Source of the DNA: Elusimicrobiota bacterium
GTDB taxonomy: Bacteria; Elusimicrobiota; Elusimicrobia; Elusimicrobiales; UBA9959
Assembly: GCA_026388125.1 (NCBI GenBank)
Contig: JAPLKJ010000303.1
Location: 1 to 38,826, forward strand
Reading direction: 5' to 3'
DNA: 38,826 bases
The position numbers and the translations under genes were made by a program. The notes under the pieces are model-generated. The model searched no databases, had not been told where the DNA came from, and saw nothing but the letters and a program-made list of their open reading frames with translations. Shown piece by piece: positions 1 to 9,015 of this stretch (positions are counted from its first letter, which is position 1; the number at the start of each line of letters is the position of its first letter).

Positions 1-1296
1 CCTGTGTCTACTGCGCAGCAGACTGCTTTAAACCTGAAGGCAAATCTGACAGGTGCTACGTTTAGCGGCGCTATTGCAGCCACGAATCTATACGGCACCA
101 ACACGGGCGACCAGACCACCATAACCGGCAACGCCGGTACTGTTACCAACGGCGTCTATACTACGGGCGACCAGACCATAGGCGGGACAAAAACGTTCTC
201 AAGCACCATCGTAGGCGGCATCAGCGGCAATGCGGCCACCGTAACAACAAACGCGAATCTTACCGGTGTAGTGACAAGCGTTGGCAACGCTACCTCTATC
301 GCCGACAGCGCGATTAGTAACGCCATGCTGGCCAACAGCGCGGTCGCGAACCTGTCCGGCACGAACAGCGGCGATAACGCCGCGAACACGACTTATGCGG
401 GCGATTATCGCGCGGCTAACTTTGCGGCCGGCACGAATTACCTGGCGCCTAACGGTAATGGTTCGGCGCTGACCGACCTGACCGCCGGGCAGGTGGGCCT
501 TGGCAGCGTGGATAACACCTCAGATCTAAACAAGCCCATTTCAACTACCACGCTGACGGCGTTGAACCTGAAAGCGAACCTGGCGGGCGCGACATTTACC
601 GGCGCGATCGCCGCCACAAACCTGTCGGGGACTAACAGCGGCGATCAGACCACGATAACCGGCAACTCCGGAACGGCTACGAGCATAGCCGGCGGCACAG
701 GCGGCGAGATCCCGTATCAATCGGCTGCTGACACAACAACCCTGCTTCCCGCCGGCACAACGGGGAAGATACTGCAGAGCAACGGTGCCGATGCTCCGAG
801 CTGGGTAACGCCAGTCAGCGGGGATGTCTATCTTGCGTCGAGCCAGACCTTCACCGGGCAGAACACCTTTATCTCTACCATTACCGCTAAAGGTTATGTA
901 AATGCGTCTCAGTCCGTGGTGCTTACCAGTGAAACATCTTTTGCGGCTGATGGCTCCGGAGTGGTTCTGCTTACATTCTCCGGCTCAGCTACCATCGGAA
1001 CCATTACCGGCTGCAGTTCAGGGGTCGTGGGGCAAGGTCAAGCGGTCACTTTCGTCGTAGCGGCCTGGACGGTCGGGGGGGTGAGTTTCACTGACACCCT
1101 GACCGAGTCTGCTGCGAACGATACGATGTTGTTGAACACAACTGCTGGGATATGGACTCCAAATGCAGGTTCCGGCCTGGCCTTAGGGTCAACCATTACT
1201 TTAATGTGCACTACGATCAATAAGGCAACCCCTGCTGCTCCGAATTTTGTGAAGCTTTGGGTTGAGATCGGGCGTTCGAAGACCACCGACGGCTAA
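1..1296 (+). CDS. Tail-fibre-like repeat protein, 3' part
   Basis: The frame is open to the left edge, so the true start is probably outside the window (a GTG at 4 is only the first possible start). About 430 residues are visible, rich in Thr, Asn, Gly and Ala. A block of about 50 residues beginning TALNLKAN and containing GTNxGDQTTITGN occurs near residues 7-56 and again near 185-225. Shorter GDQT/GTNSGD units lie between. The last 150 residues form a non-repeated domain with GQNTF and small beta-like segments. Such GTNTGDQ repeats occur in phage tail-fibre-like and bacterial surface proteins. No phage genes are visible nearby, so a cell-surface fibre is as likely as a prophage remnant. The gene ends 14 bp before ptsI. 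Specific function unknown. Confidence 0.7.
   Translation, partial: PVSTAQQTALNLKANLTGATFSGAIAATNLYGTNTGDQTTITGNAGTVTNGVYTTGDQTIGGTKTFSSTIVGGISGNAATVTTNANLTGVVTSVGNATSIADSAISNAMLANSAVANLSGTNSGDNAANTTYAGDYRAANFAAGTNYLAPNGNGSALTDLTAGQVGLGSVDNTSDLNKPISTTTLTALNLKANLAGATFTGAIAATNLSGTNSGDQTTITGNSGTATSIAGGTGGEIPYQSAADTTTLLPAGTTGKILQSNGADAPSWVTPVSGDVYLASSQTFTGQNTFISTITAKGYVNASQSVVLTSETSFAADGSGVVLLTFSGSATIGTITGCSSGVVGQGQAVTFVVAAWTVGGVSFTDTLTESAANDTMLLNTTAGIWTPNAGSGLALGSTITLMCTTINKATPAAPNFVKLWVEIGRSKTTDG
22..690 (+). repeat. Two divergent copies of a ~150-bp coding repeat, 534 bp apart
   Basis: Copies start near 22 and 556. Both encode TALNLKAN, then GAI-AATNL, then GTN-GDQTTITGN. The two differ at many third-codon positions, so the duplication is old or the units evolve under protein-level constraint. 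Confidence 0.7.
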
Positions 1297-1310
1297 ATTC
1301 GGGAGGCAGC

Positions 1311-3044
1311 ATGGTCAGGAAAAAATCTTTGGGTTTCACGGTTTTGAAAGGCATTGGCGCTTCCAAGGGGATAGGCATCGGGCGGATATTTATTCTGGAA
1401 ACTTCCGATTTACGCATAAACCGGAAAGCGGTCCCGGATAAACCAGAGGCCGAACTTCTCCGCTACAGGTCGGCCAGGGACAGGGTCAGCGTCCGGTTCA
1501 ACCAGGCCGCCGCGCATATTTTAAAAGAACTCGGCTCCGGCAAAGGGAATATCCTGGACGTGCACGCCCTTATCCTGAAAGACCAGGGGCTGAACCAGGA
1601 AATAGAGTTCCTGATCCGCGGCGGCAAAAAAGCCGAAGTGGCCGTGGAAACCGTCTTTCGCGGGATATCCGAGCGTCAGAAACTGGCGGAGAACAAATAC
1701 CTCAAAGAGCGGTTCACTGTCTCGCGCGACATAGGCCGCCAGCTGGTAATGGAACTGCTGGGCGCCCACCGCCTGGAAGTAGTGAAGGGCAAAGGGGACG
1801 TTATCCTGGTGGCGCGGGAGCTTACCCCTTTCGCGCTGGCCGATCATCCGGCGAACATCAAGGGCTTCGCCGTGGAGACGGGCGGCCCCACCGGCCACGC
1901 CGCCATCCTTGCGCGCGCCTACAACATCCCGATGGTGCTGGGAATAGCCGGTATCGAGAGCGCGGTGGAGAACGGCGCCCGGGCACTCCTGAACGGCGCC
2001 ACCGGGGAGCTCATCATAAACCCGTCGCCGGAAATTGTGGCGGACAGCCTCAGGCTTCGCGGCCTGGAAATAGACGGCGAAGCCAAAGCGGGGGCCGAAA
2101 AAGCCGTTTCAGAAACTAAGGACGGCCGCCGCATAGAACTGCTGATGAACATAGCGAACACTCACGGCCTGAACACCGCCAACACCTGCGGGGCCGACGG
2201 AGTGGGGCTTTTTAGGACTGAATTCCTGTTTCTCAACAAGGAAACCCTTCCCACGGAAGAGGAACAATTCCTGGAATTCGAAAAAGTAGCTAAAGCGCTC
2301 TTCCCGCGCAAGGTGATCATCCGTACGGCCGACTTCGGCGGCGATAAGCAGCCGCCGGCCGCGGCAGAGACCGGGGGAACCCCGGCTTACCCCGGGCTCA
2401 GGGGGATAAGATACTGCCTGGCGCACCCGGCGCTGTTCGAAACCCACCTGCGCGCCATATTGCGGGCCGGTACGGCCGGTAACGTCGGCATAATGTTCCC
2501 GATGGTGCCGGGGCTTGAAACTTTCCGCGAAGCCAAAGTGTTCCTTAAGAGGACAAGGGAGAAAATGGCATGGGAAGGCGTGAAATTAGGCAGGGCCATG
2601 CGGGTGGGAATAATGATAGAAGTGCCGTCGGCCGCCCTGATGGCGGGTGTGCTGGCCCGGGAGTCGGATTTTTTCAGCATCGGCACCAACGACCTTTTCC
2701 AGTACACGCTGGGCATCGACCGGGAGGACAACTCCTATTCAGCCTATGAGCGGTTCCTGCCCCCCAGCATAGTCCAGCTGGTGCAGCTGGTGGTGGAGTC
2801 GGCCCATAAAAAGAAGAAACCCGCGGCGGTCTGCGGCGAGCTGGCGCACCAGCTGTGGGCGCTGCCGCTGCTTATCGGCCTCGGCGTGGACGAGCTCAGC
2901 ATGGACGCGGCGCACATCCCGGCCGTCAGGCAGGCGGTGCGCGCGCTTTCCTATGCCTGGTGCCGGGAGCTGGCGCAAAAAGCGCTACTGCTGGAGACGC
3001 CGGCCGCGATCAGGGACCTGCTGAAAGGCGCGGCAGGAGAATAA
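1311..3044 (+). CDS. ptsI: Phosphoenolpyruvate-protein phosphotransferase (Enzyme I)
   Basis: Cytoplasmic Enzyme I of the sugar phosphotransferase system. It takes phosphate from PEP onto an active-site His and passes it to HPr. At 577 residues it is normal for the family (E. coli about 575). Order: N-terminal HPr-binding helical region (about 12-130), swivelling phospho-His domain (about 155-235), PEP-binding barrel (about 255-545). The phospho-His is His196 in GGPTGHAAI, and the barrel Cys is Cys508 in AVCGELA. RTADFGGDK and GLFRTEFLF are typical barrel motifs. The active-site loop reads GGPTGH, where family members usually have GG(R/K)TSH. Start chosen from the GGGAGG ribosome site just upstream. 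No HPr or EII gene is visible, so a regulatory rather than transport role is possible. Confidence 0.93.
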   Translation: MVRKKSLGFTVLKGIGASKGIGIGRIFILETSDLRINRKAVPDKPEAELLRYRSARDRVSVRFNQAAAHILKELGSGKGNILDVHALILKDQGLNQEIEFLIRGGKKAEVAVETVFRGISERQKLAENKYLKERFTVSRDIGRQLVMELLGAHRLEVVKGKGDVILVARELTPFALADHPANIKGFAVETGGPTGHAAILARAYNIPMVLGIAGIESAVENGARALLNGATGELIINPSPEIVADSLRLRGLEIDGEAKAGAEKAVSETKDGRRIELLMNIANTHGLNTANTCGADGVGLFRTEFLFLNKETLPTEEEQFLEFEKVAKALFPRKVIIRTADFGGDKQPPAAAETGGTPAYPGLRGIRYCLAHPALFETHLRAILRAGTAGNVGIMFPMVPGLETFREAKVFLKRTREKMAWEGVKLGRAMRVGIMIEVPSAALMAGVLARESDFFSIGTNDLFQYTLGIDREDNSYSAYERFLPPSIVQLVQLVVESAHKKKKPAAVCGELAHQLWALPLLIGLGVDELSMDAAHIPAVRQAVRALSYAWCRELAQKALLLETPAAIRDLLKGAAGE

Positions 3045-3064
3045 AAGTGTTGCGCCGCCGCCGC

Positions 3065-3083
3065 GTTTCTCCGCCGGAGAAAC
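3065..3083 (+). terminator. Hairpin after ptsI, no U-tract
   Basis: Perfect 8-bp stem GTTTCTCC / GGAGAAAC with a GCC loop, 20 bp after the ptsI stop. It is followed by AACGGATG rather than a T-run, so intrinsic termination is uncertain. It separates ptsI from the promoter element that starts at 3120. Confidence 0.4.
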
Positions 3084-3119
3084 AACGGATGTCAGTAGTT
3101 CCGGCCGCGCCGCATAACC

Positions 3120-3190
3120 GTAATACTACCGAGCTTGACCAGCAAAACTCCGAATAGATTTCAAACCGGTGATGGACTATACTTGAATTG
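3120..3190 (+). promoter_or_regulatory. Conserved promoter-like element, copy A
   Basis: Contains GTAATACTACC, then ACTCCGAATAG, then 20 bp, then TATACT (3178-3183). Spacing is identical to copies B (20694) and C (22844). The two CCGA cores are 21 bp apart. No TTGACA-like hexamer sits 16-18 bp upstream of the -10. A start near 3190 would leave a leader of about 38 nt before the ATG at 3228. Confidence 0.72.
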
Positions 3191-3227
3191 CGCCACTGGT
3201 GGCGGAACAGTAAAGGGGTATAAAAAA

Positions 3228-6200
3228 ATGAGATTATTATCTTGGATACTTCAAGCGAGCCGCTTATTCCTGGCAACGACGTTGCTGGCCGGCCCCTCGG
3301 TCCCGCTCAGCGCCGGGTTCGAGAGCGCGCCTTCTTTCTCTTATAAGGACGGGGCCCTGCTCCCTGATGCGGCAAAGGCCGGGGTGCAAAACCCTGTCCT
3401 GCCCGCCGGCAAAATAAAGATGCCGCTGTATTTCGAAAAGAACCACGGCCAGACCGACGCTTCGGTGAAATTCTTCACCCGCGCCGCCGGCTATAACCTT
3501 TACCTGACCGCTTCCGAAGCCGTCACTGTGCTGCCCCGGGCTGAAGCCGACAAGGCCAAGGGCGCGCTGGTAGTGCGCATGAAGCTGAAAGGCGCCAATG
3601 CCAACCCCGCGGTGGAGGGCCTGGAGATCCTGCCGGGACGCACCAGCTATTTTACGGGCAGCGACCGGGCGAAATGGCAGGTGGGCGTGGAGCAGTACAA
3701 TAAGGTAAAGCTGGCGCAGGTCTATCCCGGCATCGACATGGTATACCGCTTCGCCGACGGCAGCGTCGAATATGATTTCGTGGTGGCTCCGGGCGCGAAC
3801 CCCGGGCGCATCCTGATGGGTTTCGAAGGCAGCAAAGGCCTGCGGCTGGATGCCAAGGGCAACCTGGTGATCCGCGTAGAAGGCGGCGAGCTGACCTATA
3901 AAGCTCCCCAGCTGTACCAGATGCTGGGCAGCCGGCGGACCTCCGTGACGGGGCGCTTTGCGCTGGCGTCCAACAACCAGGCCCGCTTTGAGATAGGAAA
4001 TTATATTAAGAGCGAAGAGCTGGTGATCGACCCCGCGATAGCGTACGGCACGTACCTGGGCGGCAGCGTCGACGACGCGATCACCGCGATAGCGGTGGAC
4101 GGCACGCAGCAGGCCTATGTGACCGGCTGGTCTAATTCCGCGCAGAGCGGCGCCGGCGGCTTCCCCGCGGCCACTAAAACTTTCCCGTCCACGGCCCTCA
4201 CCGGCACGATCGGCGGCAGGGACGCGTTCGTGGCCAAGCTCAGCGCCGACGGGTCCACCCTGATGTGGCTGGCCTGGCTGGGCGGCACTCTCGCCGACCA
4301 GGCGAACGGCATCGCGCTGGATAAGTCCAGCGTGAGCGAACCCAAGGTTTTTATCACCGGCGTAACGAATTCGGCCGGCGCCGGCACTTCTTTCCCCGTA
4401 GCCGGCCCCGCGCTGCAGACCTGCGACACCAACACCGGTTCGCTGGCCTTCATCGCCGAGCTGGAACAGCCGTCCAATATCCCCGGGCTGGTCTATTCCA
4501 CCTGCTGGGGCGGCGTCAGCGGCATTCTTACCAATACCGCCACCGCCATCGCGGTGGACTCACTCGGCGCGGCTTATATGACAGGGACGACGTTCGCTAC
4601 TAATTTCCCTATCAGCGCCGGTATTGCCGCTCCTTATAACACCATGGGTTCGGCGTCTGAAGCCTCCTTCGTGGTGAAGATCGCTCCCGCCGGTGCGTCC
4701 GTGGTCTATTCCATGCTGATGGGCACCTCGGACACTACCACCAACGCCAACGCCATCGCGGTGGACGCGCTGGGCCAGGCCTGGATAGCCGGCAAAACCA
4801 CTTCCGATACCTGGCCGGCCGCGGCCCTGTCGGGGCACTTCTCGGAACTCAGGACGGCGGGCGTCTGGTCCGACGCGTTCGTGGCCCAGGTGGCCGCCGA
4901 CGGCACCAGCCTGCTGTACGCTACCTATATCAACGGCGCTACCGCCGATGAAGCTACCGCCATCGCTTTGAACAACGGCGGCGCCGCTCCCTACAACGTA
5001 TTCGTGGCCGGCTGGACGGTGTCCCCCACGGACTTCCCCTCGACCGCCTATCTGCTTTTGCCCATCGCTACGCGCCCCACCGTCTATCAGAAGTCCCTTC
5101 AGGGCGCGGACGACGCGTTCATACTCAGGCTCAATCCTTTCGAAGCCGCCGCTGACCGGTCGCTGGAGATGGTGTACGCTACTCACGTAGGCGCCGCCAA
5201 CGGCGCCGACCGCGCGACTTCCCTGGCGCTGGACTCCCGCGACGACGCTTATATCTCCGGCTGGACCCGGTCCAGCAACTGGCCTGTGGCAGGCAACGAT
5301 ACGCTGGTGGACTGCTCGCTGCCCTGCGTAAGCAGGAACGTGGCGGGAGCCGTGGAGACGAATACCTCCAGCGACCAGGCCGCCTTCGTGGCGGCTATCG
5401 GTCCCGACGGTCTGACCCGGCCCTTCTTCACTTACCTGGGCGCGTCGCCCGGCACCTACGACCTGCAGCGGGCCAACGGCATCGTTATAGACGCCGCCCA
5501 TAATATTTACGTGGCGGGCGTCACCCCGTCGAACACTTTCCCGGCTACCACCGGCTCGCTGATGGACGGCTCGGCCGGGACCGAACTGCTCAACGGCACC
5601 GGCACGGAGAACGCTACCGACGGCTTCATCACGAAGATCGCCCCGGTACTGGCGTTCGGCGGGCCGCTGGACATCAGCTCCCCTACCATCTCAATAGCGC
5701 AGCCGGCCGGCGGCAGCTTCATGAACTACACCTCTACCATGGTGATAGTCAACTTCGCCGATGAGACCGGCGGCTCGGGGATCAGCACTTCTACGCTGGT
5801 CATCAGGCTGGACAGCGTGGCCCTTGCTACGAGCACGTTCGTGCTCTATAATTCCTCGGCTACGGTCCAGCTTTCGGGGCTGTCGCAGTCCACTCATACG
5901 ATAAACGCTTCCATAGCGGACAACTCCGGCAACGTGGCTACGACTACGAACACCTTCACGGTGGACCTGGCCTCGCCTACCATCGCCATCGTCCAGCCCG
6001 CGAACGGCAGTTTCCTGAACTACACCTCTACCATGGCCGTGATCAACTACTCGGACGCCGGAGGCTCGGGGCTCAGCACTTCCACCCTGGTCATCAAGCT
6101 CGACAACGTGGCGCTTTCTACCGGCACGTTCACGCGCTATGCCTCCTCCGCTACGGTGCAGCTCTCGGGGCTGTCTGCGGCGGCGCATACGCTGGACGCT

Positions 6201-7418
6201 TCCATCATGGACCATGCGGGCAACCTGAAGAACGCCGTACAGACCGGCTTCACGGTGGACCTGACCTCGCCTACCATCGCCGTCGTCCAGCCTGCTGACG
6301 GCAGCTTCCTGAACTATGCCTCTACTATGGCCGTGGTCAATTACTCCGACGCCGGGGGCTCGGGGCTCAGCACTTCCACACTGATCATAAAGCTCGACAA
6401 TGTGGCGCTTTCCACGAGCACGTTCACGCGCTATGCCTCCTCCGCTACGGTTCAGCTCTCGGGGCTGTCGGCGGCGGCTCATACGCTGGACGCTTCCATA
6501 AGGGACCATGCGGGCAACCTGAAGAACGCCGTTCAGACCGGCTTCTCGGTGAACCTGACCTCGCCTACCATTACCATCGGCCAGCCGGCCAACGGCAGCT
6601 ATATGAACGCCACCTCTACGCTGGCGGTCGTTAATTACGCTGATAATGGCAGTTCCGGGCTCAGCACCGCGACCCTGGTCATCAAGCTCGACAACGTGGC
6701 GCTGTCCACGAGCACGTTCTCGCGCTACGCCTCTTCCGCTACGGTTCAGCTTTCGGGGCTGTCGGCGGCGGCTCATACGCTGGACGCGTCCATAATGGAC
6801 AACTCCGGCAACCTGTCCAACGCCGTCCAGGCCGGCTTCACGGTGGCCCTCAGTTCGCCTGCCATCGGCATCTCGGTGCCGGCCAACAGCGGCTTCCTGT
6901 ACTTCGCCTCCACCACGGCGGTGATTACCTACTCCGACGCCGGCGGCTCGGGGCTGAACCTGGCCAGTTTAGTGGTGAAACTGGACGGGGTCACTATAGC
7001 GCACACGGCCTTGGCAGGTAGCGCTACTGCCAGCCTCGCCAGCCTTACGGAAGGCGCGCATACCGTGTATGCTTCCATAGCTAATAACCTGGGGAATATC
7101 AGCACGACCCTGAACACCTTCACCGTGAGCCTCACCCCCGCTTGCGGAGAGGAATACTTCTATCCCTCGCCGGCCAAAGGGGCCGCGGGAACGTTCGTGT
7201 ACTGCATGTCCCGGTCCGGTACGGTAAAGATACGCGTCTACAATACCATCGGCGACCTGGTGGCCAAAATAGAGGACATCAAGGCGGCCGGCGGCCAGAG
7301 CTCGGGGCTTAATACCGGCAGGCTGGCGCCCGGCGTCTACCTCTACCGCGTGGAAAAAACATACGGCAGCGGCGATACTGTCCGCTCGAACGTGAAGAAG
7401 TTCTCTGTGCAGCATTAA
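3228..7418 (+). CDS. Large secreted SBBP/Ig-repeat surface protein with FlgD-like C-terminus
   Basis: Predicted exported protein of 1396 residues. Start at 3228 is preferred over an in-frame ATG at 3135. It follows AAAGGGG, gives a clean signal peptide (MRLLSW..., hydrophobic core, cleavage near SAG), and the 3135 start would lie inside promoter element A. Order: DUF7948-type N-terminal domain (about 50-270, FEKNHGQTD and PGIDMVYR motifs), a run of SBBP beta-propeller-like repeats (about 275-810, recurring ATAIAVD and AFVAK/ITKI units), five 98-residue Ig-like repeats (about 818-1302), and a C-terminal beta domain (1305-1396, YPSPAKG, VKIRVYN, GVYLYRVE) resembling FlgD-like or type IX sorting domains. 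The role is probably cell-surface display or adhesion. No type IX machinery is visible here, so the export route is unknown. Confidence 0.82.
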   Translation: MRLLSWILQASRLFLATTLLAGPSVPLSAGFESAPSFSYKDGALLPDAAKAGVQNPVLPAGKIKMPLYFEKNHGQTDASVKFFTRAAGYNLYLTASEAVTVLPRAEADKAKGALVVRMKLKGANANPAVEGLEILPGRTSYFTGSDRAKWQVGVEQYNKVKLAQVYPGIDMVYRFADGSVEYDFVVAPGANPGRILMGFEGSKGLRLDAKGNLVIRVEGGELTYKAPQLYQMLGSRRTSVTGRFALASNNQARFEIGNYIKSEELVIDPAIAYGTYLGGSVDDAITAIAVDGTQQAYVTGWSNSAQSGAGGFPAATKTFPSTALTGTIGGRDAFVAKLSADGSTLMWLAWLGGTLADQANGIALDKSSVSEPKVFITGVTNSAGAGTSFPVAGPALQTCDTNTGSLAFIAELEQPSNIPGLVYSTCWGGVSGILTNTATAIAVDSLGAAYMTGTTFATNFPISAGIAAPYNTMGSASEASFVVKIAPAGASVVYSMLMGTSDTTTNANAIAVDALGQAWIAGKTTSDTWPAAALSGHFSELRTAGVWSDAFVAQVAADGTSLLYATYINGATADEATAIALNNGGAAPYNVFVAGWTVSPTDFPSTAYLLLPIATRPTVYQKSLQGADDAFILRLNPFEAAADRSLEMVYATHVGAANGADRATSLALDSRDDAYISGWTRSSNWPVAGNDTLVDCSLPCVSRNVAGAVETNTSSDQAAFVAAIGPDGLTRPFFTYLGASPGTYDLQRANGIVIDAAHNIYVAGVTPSNTFPATTGSLMDGSAGTELLNGTGTENATDGFITKIAPVLAFGGPLDISSPTISIAQPAGGSFMNYTSTMVIVNFADETGGSGISTSTLVIRLDSVALATSTFVLYNSSATVQLSGLSQSTHTINASIADNSGNVATTTNTFTVDLASPTIAIVQPANGSFLNYTSTMAVINYSDAGGSGLSTSTLVIKLDNVALSTGTFTRYASSATVQLSGLSAAAHTLDASIMDHAGNLKNAVQTGFTVDLTSPTIAVVQPADGSFLNYASTMAVVNYSDAGGSGLSTSTLIIKLDNVALSTSTFTRYASSATVQLSGLSAAAHTLDASIRDHAGNLKNAVQTGFSVNLTSPTITIGQPANGSYMNATSTLAVVNYADNGSSGLSTATLVIKLDNVALSTSTFSRYASSATVQLSGLSAAAHTLDASIMDNSGNLSNAVQAGFTVALSSPAIGISVPANSGFLYFASTTAVITYSDAGGSGLNLASLVVKLDGVTIAHTALAGSATASLASLTEGAHTVYASIANNLGNISTTLNTFTVSLTPACGEEYFYPSPAKGAAGTFVYCMSRSGTVKIRVYNTIGDLVAKIEDIKAAGGQSSGLNTGRLAPGVYLYRVEKTYGSGDTVRSNVKKFSVQH
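5679..7135 (+). repeat. Five tandem 294-bp repeats encoding Ig-like domains
   Basis: Units start at 5679, 5973, 6267, 6561 and 6855, an exact 294-bp (98-codon) period. Each begins SPxI and contains STSTLVIKLDNVAL and ATVQLSGLS-type segments. Units 2-4 are the most alike at DNA level; unit 5 is the most diverged. This points to recent unit duplication or homogenisation in the middle of the array. Confidence 0.9.
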
Positions 7419-7432
7419 TCGGGAGGATTTTC

Positions 7433-8935
7433 ATGAAAATATTATCTATAGGAACAGGGTTTCTCTCCGCCGCGCTGTTCTGCGGCCCGGCCTCGGCCGC
7501 GGAAACGTACTATGACGCCGGCACAAAAGCCCTGCCTATGCAGCAGGCGGGCGGTACCGCCCGGGCCATGGCCATGGGGTCCGCCGTTGTGGCGGTTGCC
7601 CAGGGCTCGGCCTCCCTGCTCTGGAACCCGGCGGCCTTAAGCCGGATGGACTGCACGGAAGTCGGGCTGCACCATAACACCGGCCTCGGCGACACCGTTC
7701 AGGAAACCGCCATCATCGGTATCCCGCTGGGCAAGGTGACCAGGGAATGCAAGGGCGGCGCTTATGGCGGCATCGCGGCTTCCTTCGGCTACGTGGACTA
7801 CGGCAAGTTCGGCGGCAGGGACGCCGCCGGCGTGCAGACCCGCAGCTACGGGGCGCGCGACTTTAACGGCAGCCTGGGTTGGGGCATGAAGCTGCTGCCC
7901 TATTTCTCCGGAGGTATAACCCTGAAGAACAACCAGTCGCAATTCCCCAATAAGGTCTATTCCAGCTATTCCATGGATATCGGCGTTCTGTGGGCCGCTA
8001 CCCCGGCGTTGGATGTGGGCGTGACCTATTCGAACGTCAACCTGGGCAGCCTGGGCAGCAACATCGGCGGACTGGCCGCCGGCTGGCGCGTGGGCGCGGC
8101 TATGGCCGTGAACAAGCACCTGCTGCTGGCCGCTTCCGGCGAGCTGCAGAACAGCTCAATGAACCGCTTCCAGCTGGGCACCGAATATCTGATAGGCAAC
8201 ACCGAGGGCAAGGTGAGCGTGCTGGCCCTGCGCGCCGGGTACCAGGCCAACTTTCCCGATCCGCAGCTCAACGGCCTGACAGGCCTGACCTTCGGCCTGG
8301 GCTATACGTTAAGCCGCTCCATGACCGTGGATTACGCCATGCTGCCCACCGGCGACCTGGGGGCTTCACACCGGCTGAGCCTGACGGTAAAGTTCGAGTG
8401 TCCGAAGAAGAAGCGCCCGGCCGTGGCCGTGGCCATAGTGAAGGCCGCGCCGAAGCCCAAACCCGCGGTTGCGGCCTCTACTGAGCCCGTAACAGCAGTT
8501 GCTCCGGCACCGGAGCCCGCCCCGGTAGTGCTTCACGAGTTCCTCCTCGAAGATTCGCATTTCGACTTCGGCTCGGCCGTACTCAGGCCCGAGGGCATGG
8601 CGGCGCTGAGGGAGAACGTGCAGATCCTGAAGGAGAACCCGGATACCATCGTGAACGTAGCGGGGTATACCTCCAAGCGCGGTACCGAAGAGTACAACCA
8701 GAAATTAAGCGAACAAAGGGCGGCCGCGGTAGCTGATTTCTTCCTCAGCCAAGGCATTGAACCGGGCCGGATCAGCACCGTCGGCTACGGCGAGATGCGC
8801 CCGGCCGAATATGAAGAGACGGACGCGAAGGACACCGAAGCCGCCAGGGCCAACAAGCGGGTAGTCTCCACCGTCACCGAGATCCCTGCGGGAGTCGAGC
8901 TGGGCAATACTACGATCAGGACTATAAAAAAGTAG
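7433..8935 (+). CDS. PorV-like outer-membrane barrel fused to an OmpA peptidoglycan-binding domain
   Basis: 500 residues with a signal peptide (cleavage after ASA). Residues about 25-325 resemble the UPF0164/PorV family: ARAMAMGSAVVAVAQG followed by SLLWNPAAL near the start, then amphipathic strands. A Pro/Ala/Val-rich linker (about 325-370) leads to an OmpA C-terminal domain (about 372-485) with FDFGSAVL, VAGYTSKRGTEEYN, LSEQRAAAV, GYGEMRP and ANKRV. The C-terminal domain should bind peptidoglycan and anchor the barrel to the wall. The gene follows the surface-protein gene by 14 bp with a GGGAGG ribosome site. The two are probably co-transcribed and may work together, with the barrel as an export or anchoring partner (inference). 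Confidence 0.82.
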   Translation: MKILSIGTGFLSAALFCGPASAAETYYDAGTKALPMQQAGGTARAMAMGSAVVAVAQGSASLLWNPAALSRMDCTEVGLHHNTGLGDTVQETAIIGIPLGKVTRECKGGAYGGIAASFGYVDYGKFGGRDAAGVQTRSYGARDFNGSLGWGMKLLPYFSGGITLKNNQSQFPNKVYSSYSMDIGVLWAATPALDVGVTYSNVNLGSLGSNIGGLAAGWRVGAAMAVNKHLLLAASGELQNSSMNRFQLGTEYLIGNTEGKVSVLALRAGYQANFPDPQLNGLTGLTFGLGYTLSRSMTVDYAMLPTGDLGASHRLSLTVKFECPKKKRPAVAVAIVKAAPKPKPAVAASTEPVTAVAPAPEPAPVVLHEFLLEDSHFDFGSAVLRPEGMAALRENVQILKENPDTIVNVAGYTSKRGTEEYNQKLSEQRAAAVADFFLSQGIEPGRISTVGYGEMRPAEYEETDAKDTEAARANKRVVSTVTEIPAGVELGNTTIRTIKK

Positions 8936-8965
8936 TCCTGTAACCGCAGCGCCGGTCTGTTCCAG

Positions 8966-9003
8966 ATCCCCTTCCTCCGTAAAAAGTGGAGGGGGATTTT
9001 ATT
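8966..9003 (+). terminator. Intrinsic terminator after the PorV-OmpA gene
   Basis: Ten-bp stem ATCCCCTTCC (8966-8975) / GGAGGGGGAT (8988-8997) with one G-T wobble and a 12-nt loop, then TTTATT. It should close the 3228-8935 transcript. Confidence 0.75.
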
Positions 9004-9015
9004 CCACGGGTTCTT

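Noticed and set aside
1-1296. Prophage boundary
   Set aside because: Only a fibre-like repeat protein is seen. There is no integrase, portal, terminase, attachment site or tRNA, and ptsI follows at once.
3135-3227. Upstream ATG as start of the large surface protein
   Set aside because: It adds 31 residues before the signal peptide, lacks a ribosome site and would overlap promoter element A.
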